Assembly (NCBI GenBank): GCA_001767455.1 | Contig: MELC01000066.1 | Location: 5,190 to 53,024 of the forward strand | Reading direction: 5' to 3' | Length of the DNA: 47,835 nucleotides | Source: Acidobacteria bacterium RIFCSPLOWO2_12_FULL_66_21 | Lineage (GTDB): Bacteria; Acidobacteriota; Vicinamibacteria; Vicinamibacterales; 2-12-FULL-66-21 | Part shown: positions 23,361 through 30,650 of the stretch, piece by piece | How the letters are laid out: the number at the start of each line of letters is the position of its first letter | Position numbering within the stretch: the stretch's first letter is position 1 | Translations under genes and position numbers: made by a program | Notes under the pieces: generated by a model | The model's input: the letters and a program-made list of their open reading frames with translations, nothing else | The model's database searches: none | What the model was told of the DNA's origin: nothing

Positions 23361-24271
23361 GCGACGTATTTCTGCACGAAGTCGGCATGCGTGACGGACT
23401 CCAGGTGGAGGCCGGCGTGGTGCCGACCGCGCGGAAGATCGCGTGGATCGGGCGCCTGCTCGGTTCGGGTGTCGATCTGATTCAGGCGGGCTCGTTCGTG
23501 AACCCGAAGCTCGTGCCGCAGATGGCGGACACGGACGAGATGTTCAGGCACTTCGCCGCCATGGGGCGGCCGCGCGGGCCGCGGCTGTCCGCGCTCGTCC
23601 TCAACGAGCGGGGCCTCGAACGCGGGCTCGCGTGCGGCGCGGACTACTTCTGCATGGGCGTGTCGGCGAGCGAGACGCACAGCCGCAAGAACACCGGGAT
23701 GGGAACCGACGAGGCAATCGAGCGCATGCTCGCGACCGGCCGGCGCGCGCGCGAGGCCGGCGCCACGGTGCAGATGTCGGTGCAATCGGCGTTCGGCTGC
23801 GGGTACGAGGGAAGGGTTCCTGAGACGCGGGTCCTGAAGATCGTGGACCGGTTCGTGACCGAAGGGTTCCACGCGATCAGCCTCGCCGACACCGCCGGAC
23901 ACGCGGTGCCGCCGCAGGTGGCGCGGCTGTTTCGCGACATCCACGCGATCGATCCGGGCATCGTCTGCGCCTGTCATTTTCACGATACCTACGGGCTGGC
24001 GATGGTGAACGCGTGGGCGGCGCTCGACGCGGGCGTCACGTATTTCGAGTCGGCGTTCGCGGGGCTCGGCGGATGCCCCTTCACCGCGCTCGCCGGAGGC
24101 AACCTGTGCACCGAGGACTTCGTGCATCTCCTGCAGCGCACGGGACGCCGCCCGGATGTCTCGCTGGAGGTCATCAACGAGGTGGCCGCGGAGGCCGAGC
24201 GGTTCTTTCGCCGCGCGCTGCCTGGCGTCGTTCACCGGACCGGAGTCATTCCATCCGGGCGCACGTCATGA
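23357..24271 (+). CDS. HMG-CoA-lyase-family enzyme (possible citramalyl-CoA lyase)
   Basis: The product is 304 residues of the DRE-TIM metallolyase superfamily, HMG-CoA lyase branch. It has EVGMRDGLQVEAG (catalytic Arg-Asp), SETHSRKN, SAFGCGYEG, LADTAGHAVPP, metal-binding HFHDTYG, the mobile-loop Cys in GLGGCPF, and GGNLCTEDFVHLL. All key residues of HMG-CoA lyase are present. In Chloroflexus an enzyme of this type acts as (R)-citramalyl-CoA lyase next to a family III CoA-transferase; the same pairing occurs here. The gene overlaps both neighbours by 4 nt (ATGA), so it is translated as part of the operon. Leucine degradation (true HMG-CoA lyase) is the main alternative. Confidence 0.85.
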   Translation: MSDVFLHEVGMRDGLQVEAGVVPTARKIAWIGRLLGSGVDLIQAGSFVNPKLVPQMADTDEMFRHFAAMGRPRGPRLSALVLNERGLERGLACGADYFCMGVSASETHSRKNTGMGTDEAIERMLATGRRAREAGATVQMSVQSAFGCGYEGRVPETRVLKIVDRFVTEGFHAISLADTAGHAVPPQVARLFRDIHAIDPGIVCACHFHDTYGLAMVNAWAALDAGVTYFESAFAGLGGCPFTALAGGNLCTEDFVHLLQRTGRRPDVSLEVINEVAAEAERFFRRALPGVVHRTGVIPSGRTS

Positions 24272-25461
24272 AGCTGCTGTCCGGTGTCCGCGTCCTCGAC
24301 ATGACCAACGTCCTCGCGGGGCCGTTCGCGACGGCCCATCTCGCGCTGCTCGGCGCCGACGTCATCAAGATTGAGAATCCCGACGGCGGCGACCTCGCGC
24401 GCAGGCTCGGCGCGGTGCCGGCACTGAATGCCGAGCTGATGGGCACGAGCTTCCTGGCCCAGAACGCGAACAAGCGATCGCTGACGCTGAACCTGAAGGT
24501 CGAGGAAGGCCGCGCGGTGTTCACGGCGCTCGCGCGTCGGGCGGACGTGCTCGTGGAGAACTTCCGGCCGGGGGTGATGGACCGTCTCGGCGTGCCGTGG
24601 AGCGCGCTTCGCGAGTTGAATCCGCGGCTGGTCTATTGCGCGATCTCGGGGTTCGGACAGACCGGGCCCGACGCCGACAAACCTGCCTACGACCAGATCA
24701 TCCAGGGGCTGAGCGGCGTGATGGCGATCAACGGCGACGCGCGCCTCAACCCGCTGCGATGCGGATTCCCGGTGTGCGACACGGTCGGCGGCCTGAACGC
24801 CGCGTTCGCGATCATGGCGGCGCTCTACCATCGCGAGCGCACGGGCGAAGGGCAGTTCATCGACGTCGCGCTGCTGGATTCGGTCCTGCCGCTCCTCGGC
24901 TGGGTCGCGGCCAACTGGCTGATTGGCGGGCATCCGCCCGAGTTGATGGGCAACGACAATTTCACCGCGGCGCCCTCCGGCACGTTCGCGACGCGCGACG
25001 GGCACATCAACATCGCGGCCAACCAGCAGCAGCAATGGGAGGCTCTGGCCGACGCGCTGGACCTGCCCGAACTGAAGACCGACCCGCGGTTCGAGAAGCG
25101 GGACGCTCGCAAGGCGAACCGCCACGCGCTGACGCCGCTGCTGGAGGCGAAGCTGAAGGAGCACATCACCGATCACTGGGTCTGCGTGCTCAACCGCCTG
25201 GGCGTCCCGGCCGGCGCGATTCGCACCCTCGAAGAGGCGCTCGCATGCGAGCAGGTCGAACACCGGGGAACGTTGCAGACGGTCGCGGCGGAGGGGATCG
25301 GGGTGCTGAAGCTGTTCGCGCTCACAGCCCAGTTCGAGAAAACGCCCGGCAAGGTCACCTCGCCGCCGCCGCGGCTTGGGGCGGACACCGACGCGATATT
25401 GATGGAGCTCGGGTACAACGCGGACGACATTGCCGCGCTGCGATCAAAAGGAGCGGTGTAG
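24268..25461 (+). CDS. CaiB/BaiF-type family III CoA-transferase
   Basis: The product is 397 residues. LLSGVRVLDMTNVLAGPFATAHLALLGADVIKIENPDGGD is the standard N-terminal nucleotide-like fold (split here as LLSGVRVLDM and LGADVIKIENP). Asp171 in FPVCDTVGG aligns with the catalytic Asp of formyl-CoA transferase. HRERTGEGQFIDVALLDS follows. Family members move CoA between dicarboxylic acids, including succinyl-CoA:citramalate and mesaconate/itaconate transfers. Overlap with the lyase gene (ATGA) argues that it makes or uses the lyase substrate. The longer upstream frame to 24013 is a shadow of the lyase gene. Confidence 0.87.
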   Translation: MKLLSGVRVLDMTNVLAGPFATAHLALLGADVIKIENPDGGDLARRLGAVPALNAELMGTSFLAQNANKRSLTLNLKVEEGRAVFTALARRADVLVENFRPGVMDRLGVPWSALRELNPRLVYCAISGFGQTGPDADKPAYDQIIQGLSGVMAINGDARLNPLRCGFPVCDTVGGLNAAFAIMAALYHRERTGEGQFIDVALLDSVLPLLGWVAANWLIGGHPPELMGNDNFTAAPSGTFATRDGHINIAANQQQQWEALADALDLPELKTDPRFEKRDARKANRHALTPLLEAKLKEHITDHWVCVLNRLGVPAGAIRTLEEALACEQVEHRGTLQTVAAEGIGVLKLFALTAQFEKTPGKVTSPPPRLGADTDAILMELGYNADDIAALRSKGAV

Positions 25462-25466
25462 GTTTC

Positions 25467-25501
25467 AGCTGGAAGCTGGAAGCTGGTAACTGGAGACTGA
25501 T
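25467..25501. repeat. Heptamer array upstream of the LeuC-like gene
   Basis: Five units read AGCTGGA, AGCTGGA, AGCTGGT, AACTGGA and GACTGAT, in the 40-nt gap before the ATG at 25502. The fourth unit supplies GGAG at a usable distance, so the repeat appears to provide the ribosome binding site. Confidence 0.75.
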
Positions 25502-26788
25502 ATGTCCGGCATGACGATCACGCAGAAGATCCTGGCGCGCGCGACCGGCCGGGCGTCCGTCGCCGTCGGGGACATCGTCGAGCCCGCGGTCGATCTCGCC
25601 ATGTCGCACGAGAACGCCGCCCTGGTGATGAACCAGTTCGAGGAGATCTTCAAGGGCACGTCCCTGACGCCGACCGTCTGGGATCCGTCGAAGATCGCGA
25701 TCGTGTTCGATCATCGTGTGCCGGCGGAAAGCTCCAAGACGGCGACCAACCAGAAGAAGGTGCGCGAGTTCGTCCGCGCGCAGCGCATCGCGAGGTTCCA
25801 TGACGTGCGCGGCGACGAAGGCGGCATCTGCCACCAGGTCCTCGCTGAAAGCGGGTACGACCGCCCCGGATCCGTCATCGTGGGCACCGACAGCCATACG
25901 ACCACGCACGGCGCGCTCGGGGCGTTCGCCTTCGGCATCGGCGCGACCGAGATGGCCGCCGTGTGGGCCCTGGGCCGCGTGCTCAACGTCGAAGTGCCCG
26001 CGACCATCAAGGTGGTGGTGAGCGGCGATCTGGCGCCGTGGGTCGGACCGAAGGACATCATCCTCAGCCTGATCGGGCGGCTCACCGCGGAGGGGGCGAA
26101 CTTCCGCGTCATCGAATTCCACGGCGACACGATCGAGTGGATGAACACGTCGGGGCGGCTCGTGCTCTGCAACATGGCGGTCGAGGCGGGCGCGACCTCG
26201 GGGATCGTGCCGGCCGACGACGAGACGGTGCGGTTCCTCAGGAGTGAAGCCGCCGTCACCGGCGAGCTGGATCTCGTCTGCGCCGATCCCGGCGCCGAGT
26301 ACGAGGAGGTCGTCGAGATCAACGCCGCGACGCTCGCGCCGCAGGTGGCCTGTCCTCACTCCGTGGATCACGTGCAGCCGGTGACGGCCGTCGAGGGGCG
26401 GCGCATCCATCAGATCGTCATCGGCTCCTGCACCAACGGACGCCTCGACGACCTCGAGACCGCCGCGCGCATCCTGAGGGGACGGCGGGTCTCGCGTGAC
26501 GTGCGGATGCTCGTCTTCCCCGCGTCGTGGCGCGTGTACCGCGAAGCGATGGAACGGGGCTACCTCGCGGATCTCGTGGAGGCGGGCGCGGTCGTGATGA
26601 ATCCGGGCTGCGGGTGCTGCCTCGGCATCCACCAGGGAGCGCTCGGCGACGGAGAGGTCGCGCTTTCGACGACGAACCGGAACTTCAAGGGACGGATGGG
26701 GAATCCGAACGCCGAAGTGTACCTGTGCTCGCCCGCGGTCGCGGCCGCGAGCGCGCTCACGGGCACGATCTCGGATCCTCGATACTAA
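25502..26788 (+). CDS. LeuC/homoaconitase-like dehydratase large subunit
   Basis: The product is 428 residues, the size of the short archaeal-type 3-isopropylmalate dehydratase and homoaconitase large subunit. MTITQKILARA, FDHRVPAESSKTA, GICHQVL, GTDSHTTTHGALGAFAFGIG and the three cluster cysteines (one in GSCTNGR near residue 308, two in NPGCGCC near residue 368) show an intact [4Fe-4S] site. With the small subunit at 26852 it would isomerise a 2-alkylmalate through an unsaturated diacid. In this operon the likely reaction is citramalate to citraconate to 3-methylmalate. LeuCD in leucine synthesis is the alternative. Confidence 0.88.
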   Translation: MSGMTITQKILARATGRASVAVGDIVEPAVDLAMSHENAALVMNQFEEIFKGTSLTPTVWDPSKIAIVFDHRVPAESSKTATNQKKVREFVRAQRIARFHDVRGDEGGICHQVLAESGYDRPGSVIVGTDSHTTTHGALGAFAFGIGATEMAAVWALGRVLNVEVPATIKVVVSGDLAPWVGPKDIILSLIGRLTAEGANFRVIEFHGDTIEWMNTSGRLVLCNMAVEAGATSGIVPADDETVRFLRSEAAVTGELDLVCADPGAEYEEVVEINAATLAPQVACPHSVDHVQPVTAVEGRRIHQIVIGSCTNGRLDDLETAARILRGRRVSRDVRMLVFPASWRVYREAMERGYLADLVEAGAVVMNPGCGCCLGIHQGALGDGEVALSTTNRNFKGRMGNPNAEVYLCSPAVAAASALTGTISDPRY

Positions 26789-26791
26789 TTC

Positions 26792-26812
26792 GTTGCTCGC
26801 AGCTCGCGGCTC
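26792..26812. repeat. Short heptamer array
   Basis: Three units read GTTGCTC, GCAGCTC and GCGGCTC between the large and small dehydratase subunit genes. The complementary strand matches the GAGCTGC/GAGCGGC units near 37.4 kb. Confidence 0.6.
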
Positions 26813-26851
26813 GTGTGAATCACGGGCGGCAGCAAGGACTCGGAGGCATCG

Positions 26852-27355
26852 ATGAGTCGCGTGGTTCTGGTTCTCGGCGATGACGTCTCGACGGATGCGA
26901 TCTTCCCCGGACGCTTCATGGCGACGGTACTGCCGGCCGAGACGCCGCAGTTCGCCTTCGCGGACCTGGCGGACTTCAACAAGGGCGTCAGGGACAAGAC
27001 CATCACGCCTGGCAGCGCGATCGTGGCGGGGCACAATTTCGGATGCGGGTCCTCGCGCGAGCAGGCCGCTTCGTGCCTGAAGGGACCGGACCTGACGATT
27101 GTCGCGCGCGGGTTTGCGCGCATCTTTCTTCAGAACGCGAGCAATCTGGGCCTGCGCACGATCATCTGTCCGGAGATCGAAGCGAGCGAAGGGGACGAGA
27201 TCGAGGCGACGGCGGACGAGATCGTCAACGTCACGACCGGGCGGCGCTGCCGGGTGCTGCCGCTGCCGTCGGCGCGCCAGGCGATCGTGGACGCGGGCGG
27301 CCTCGTCGCCTATGCGCGCGAGCTCCTGATCGCGGAGCGCACTGTCACGCTGTAA
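26852..27355 (+). CDS. LeuD/homoaconitase-like dehydratase small subunit
   Basis: The product is 167 residues, the archaeal-type LeuD size. It has LVLGDDVSTDAIFPGRF, IVAGHNFGCGSSREQAASCL, FARIFLQNASNLGLRTII and VNVTTGRRCRVLPLP. The substrate loop that reads YLxT or similar in characterised isopropylmalate and homoaconitate isomerases reads FMAT here, so the side chain accepted may differ. The start has GGAGG 6 nt upstream. It is the last gene of the 22.2-27.4 kb cluster and presumably pairs with the large subunit upstream. Confidence 0.88.
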   Translation: MSRVVLVLGDDVSTDAIFPGRFMATVLPAETPQFAFADLADFNKGVRDKTITPGSAIVAGHNFGCGSSREQAASCLKGPDLTIVARGFARIFLQNASNLGLRTIICPEIEASEGDEIEATADEIVNVTTGRRCRVLPLPSARQAIVDAGGLVAYARELLIAERTVTL

Positions 27356-27431
27356 CGGCTATCTCGCTCCCATCACCCGCACGCCCCATTCGCCTGACCG
27401 GCGGCTGCGGTACGCCACGCGCCGGCCGTCG

Positions 27432-28331
27432 TCAGCTCGGGGCGACAGTGATCTGAATGAGCTTGCGATACGCGACCGGCGTGCCGTTGAGGGTGGCGGG
27501 ACGGTACTTCCACTCGCGGGCGCCGTTCACCAGGAGATTGTCGTACACAGGATGCACGGCGATCCGCAAGGTGATCTGCGTCACCCGGCCCTGCTCGTCG
27601 ATCACGATATCGAGCAGGCCGCGATCGCGTGTGCGTCCCAGGATTGACACCGGCACGCGCGGTACGTCCTGGCGGATCGTGACGGGCGCGACAACACCCG
27701 GGTCTTCGCCGTTGTAGATCTTCTTCACCGGCGGCGAGACGGGAGGCGGCGGCGGTGGCGGCTCTTCCTTCTTGGGCGGCGGTGGCGGCGTGAGCGCGGC
27801 GGCGCTCAGGTCGAGGAACCCGGCGGCGAGCACGCGCAGGTCGGCGAGACGTCCGCCCGTCTGCGGATCGTCGACGAGCGTCAGCACCTGCCGGAACTGG
27901 CCTTCGGCCGCCGCGAAGTCTTTCCTGTCGAACGATGCCTTGGCCTCGGCATATTGCGCGCGCGCCAGCTCGGGCAGGAGCCGCTGGCGCACGTCGCTGA
28001 ATGCGGCGCGAACGCGCGGCGAGGCGTCGGCCTCGCTCGGCTGGAACAGCGGATCGGCGGTCACGACCGCGGCGATGGCGGTCTCCGCCTCGGAGCCTCG
28101 CCCAAGCGCGAGCAGGCACAACGAGCGGTACTGCTCGATCGACTTGCGCTGGGGAGGATCGTCCGGACGGATGCCGTTCAACACGGCCAGCGCTTCGTCG
28201 TACCGGGCGGAGGCATAGAGATCGCGCGCCGCGGAAAGCGGCGTCTCGCGCCCGTCGGGCTGCTGCCCGGCCGCCAGCGGCGCCGCGGCCGCGAAGATGA
28301 AGCAGACGGTGGCAACAAGGCGGCTCTTCAT
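27432..28331 (-). CDS. Secreted helical-repeat protein with TonB C-terminal domain
   Basis: The product is 299 residues with a signal peptide (VATVCFIFAAAAPLAAGQQ). Residues 35-180 are helical, TPR-like (SAARDLYASARYDEALAVL). A Pro-rich linker (PPPPPKKEEPPPPPPP, about 185-200) leads to a TonB_C-like domain (about 225-299: VPVSILGRTRDRGLLDIVI, GAREWKYRPATLNGTPV). Unlike true TonB it lacks an N-terminal anchor after cleavage, so energy transduction is not certain. The ATG at 28331 has GAGGA upstream; a GTG at 28343 overlaps the stop of the preceding gene. It forms a pair with the pseudokinase gene. Confidence 0.8.
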   Translation of the reverse strand: MKSRLVATVCFIFAAAAPLAAGQQPDGRETPLSAARDLYASARYDEALAVLNGIRPDDPPQRKSIEQYRSLCLLALGRGSEAETAIAAVVTADPLFQPSEADASPRVRAAFSDVRQRLLPELARAQYAEAKASFDRKDFAAAEGQFRQVLTLVDDPQTGGRLADLRVLAAGFLDLSAAALTPPPPPKKEEPPPPPPPVSPPVKKIYNGEDPGVVAPVTIRQDVPRVPVSILGRTRDRGLLDIVIDEQGRVTQITLRIAVHPVYDNLLVNGAREWKYRPATLNGTPVAYRKLIQITVAPS

Positions 28332-28339
28332 GGCGATCC

Positions 28340-30418
28340 TCACTTCATGTCGACGCTGACGCGAACCGGCGCGGCCGTCGTCACCGACACGGCCTGCCGT
28401 TTCTCACCGAGCTGAGGGTTCTTGAACACGATCTCGTGCGGACCGATCGGAACGTGGAGGTTCCCGATGGGCGTCTCTCCCATGCGCTCGCCATCGATCC
28501 AGACTTCGGCCCAGGGCGTCGCGTTCAGGCTCAGCGTGCCCTTCGGCAGGTCGAGCGGCAGCGTCACGACTTTTCCCCCGGGCACCTGGACCACGCGCGT
28601 CGCGCGATAGCCGAGCGTCTCGTTCGTGAGCTCCAGCTCATGGCGTCCGGCCGTGGTCATGAGGCGATCGCTGTCGGTCGTCCCGAGCAGGCGTCCCTGC
28701 TCGCGAATCTCGATGGTGAACGGCGCCTTGAGCGCGAACCATCCCGACGACGGACCGGTCGCCGCGGCCGAGAGCGGCACCATCAGCGACGCGGTGCCGC
28801 CAGCCTGGATCGTCACGGTGTGCCGCGCGGTCAGCCCTTCGGCCTCCAGCACGACTTCGTGATCGCCGGGGGTCAGATCGAAAATCGTCACCGGCGCGAC
28901 GCCGCGCTCCGTGCCGTCCACCAGGACTCTTGCGCCGGCGGGCTGCGTCTGCACGGCAAGCTGGCCGACGGCGGGCGCATCCGCGAACTCCAGGTACTGA
29001 GACACCTCGGAGCCGGGGGCGACGTTGAGCGGGATCACGCGCGGCGTGCCGCGCCCGCGCAGTTCCAGGATGTGCGCGCCGGGTGCCGTGGTGATCCGCG
29101 CCGGCGTGACGCCGCGGTTCACGCCGTCGACGACCACCTCGATGCCCGAGGGATTCGAGGACACGACGAGTGTTCCCATCGGAGGGGCGGCCGCGACTCT
29201 GCCGTAATACTTGAACGCGACCGCGCCGCCGCCCACGGCGGCGACCATCGCGGCGGCCATCGCCAGCGTACGGACACTGATGCGGCGCCGGCGCGGCCCG
29301 TCGCTGCGCACGTCCGCGATCGGCGCGCTGAACGGGGCATCGGGATTGAAGAGCGGCGGCCCCGTCACGGGAGAAGGCTCGGGGGCCGGCAAATCGTCGA
29401 TGTTCAACAGCGCGGTGATCTCAACCGGCTGCGCCGCGGCGGTCGCCGCGACCGTGACCGGCGGCTCGGGCACCGGGACCGGCATGTCCCTCACCGGCGG
29501 CGCCGGAGCAGGTTCGAGCAGCGCGGCGCCATAGCGCGAGAGGAATGTCTCCAACGCCACCGGGGCCGCGACATACTGCGAGTCGTCGGCCAGCACCTCG
29601 TCGAAGGCCGCCAGCGCGTCGCGGCCCGACGCGAACGCACGGCGCACGTCGAGCTGGAGCGTGCGCGACAGCCAGCCGTGCAGCGCCGTGGAGAGCGGCC
29701 GCTCGCCGCCGATCGGGCTCCGTTCGCGCGCGCCGTCCAGGAGCTTGCCGATCTGGTTCGGGTACTCGTCCTGCGCGATCGGACGTCCGAGCAGCAGCGC
29801 GAGCGCCACGAGTCCCATTTCCGCGACGTCCGCGCGGTGGTCGAAGCGCGGAAGGCCGGCGCTCGGCGGCATCGCCACGCGGAACTCCTGCCACAGACGA
29901 TCCCGCCCGTACTGAAGCTGCTCGATCGCGGCGCCGAGGACGTGCTCGACAATCATCAGTTTCGCGTTGGGCGACACCACGAGACGCTCCGGCGCGATCA
30001 GTCCGTGCGCGACGTCGCGCGCGTTCTCGTGCAGCACGGCGACGGCCGGCACCAGCTGGCGCATCAGGCAGATCGCGGCGTTGACGTCGAGCTGCAGGTG
30101 CCGCTCTTCCGCGACGCGCAGAATGTCCGAGAGCCGCGTCCCCTCGACATGGTCGGACACGACGGCCAGCGAGCCTCCCGGCGGCATCGCGCGGTCGATG
30201 CGGCGAACGCGCGTGTAGTACGCGTGACGGAAGTTGGCAAGCCGCGCCGTGCGCTCGCGCAGCGCGAACTCGAACGAGGCGACCGCGGTCAGCGCCGGAC
30301 GGATCCGCAGGATCTGCAGCAGCTCTCCCGTCGCCCCGTCGGCGACGACGACGCGCTCGCCGAGCCCGTCCGAAAAGAGCGGCGCCTCAGGGTAATCAGT
30401 CATGGCGAGGCTGGACAT
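28340..30418 (-). CDS. Kinase-like (pseudokinase) membrane protein with PEGA repeats
   Basis: The product is 692 residues. About residues 30-290 resemble a Ser/Thr kinase fold, but the catalytic loop HRDLKPEN reads HGLIAPERL, and the DFG position reads VEH (LMIVEHVLG). The ATP-site Lys motif is also missing, so it is probably a pseudokinase. One membrane segment (about 382-402, LAMAAAMVAAVGGGAVAF) separates it from outside PEGA-type repeats: GTLVVSSNPSGIEVVVDGV, GQLAVQTQPAGARVLVDGT and GTLSLNATPWAEVWIDGE. The ATG at 30418 has AAGGAG 8 nt upstream. Its stop is 8 nt from the TonB-like gene start, so the two are co-transcribed. It may sense or scaffold envelope components. Confidence 0.82.
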   Translation of the reverse strand: MSSLAMTDYPEAPLFSDGLGERVVVADGATGELLQILRIRPALTAVASFEFALRERTARLANFRHAYYTRVRRIDRAMPPGGSLAVVSDHVEGTRLSDILRVAEERHLQLDVNAAICLMRQLVPAVAVLHENARDVAHGLIAPERLVVSPNAKLMIVEHVLGAAIEQLQYGRDRLWQEFRVAMPPSAGLPRFDHRADVAEMGLVALALLLGRPIAQDEYPNQIGKLLDGARERSPIGGERPLSTALHGWLSRTLQLDVRRAFASGRDALAAFDEVLADDSQYVAAPVALETFLSRYGAALLEPAPAPPVRDMPVPVPEPPVTVAATAAAQPVEITALLNIDDLPAPEPSPVTGPPLFNPDAPFSAPIADVRSDGPRRRRISVRTLAMAAAMVAAVGGGAVAFKYYGRVAAAPPMGTLVVSSNPSGIEVVVDGVNRGVTPARITTAPGAHILELRGRGTPRVIPLNVAPGSEVSQYLEFADAPAVGQLAVQTQPAGARVLVDGTERGVAPVTIFDLTPGDHEVVLEAEGLTARHTVTIQAGGTASLMVPLSAAATGPSSGWFALKAPFTIEIREQGRLLGTTDSDRLMTTAGRHELELTNETLGYRATRVVQVPGGKVVTLPLDLPKGTLSLNATPWAEVWIDGERMGETPIGNLHVPIGPHEIVFKNPQLGEKRQAVSVTTAAPVRVSVDMK

Positions 30419-30650
30419 GGCATCAGCTCCTTGTGCAACGACAGGACCATCGCGGGAGCCCGCCTCCGATCGCCGCAAATGGCTGACGGGACGGCACTCC
30501 GGTCGATCCTGCGCTTCGTGCCCGCGCGGGGCCGTTTACAGGCCTGTCAGCCCGCGCGCGGTTTGTGTAAGTCGCCTGACGGGCTCGTCCGGCGCGCGGC
30601 GGAGGGCGGGTGCGTTATGCTGAAACGCCCGCGCCCGTCGCGCATGTTTC

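Noticed and set aside
27432-28331. True TonB energy transducer
   Set aside because: The hydrophobic N-terminus looks like a cleavable signal peptide, is followed by a helical-repeat region, and no exbB or exbD is nearby.
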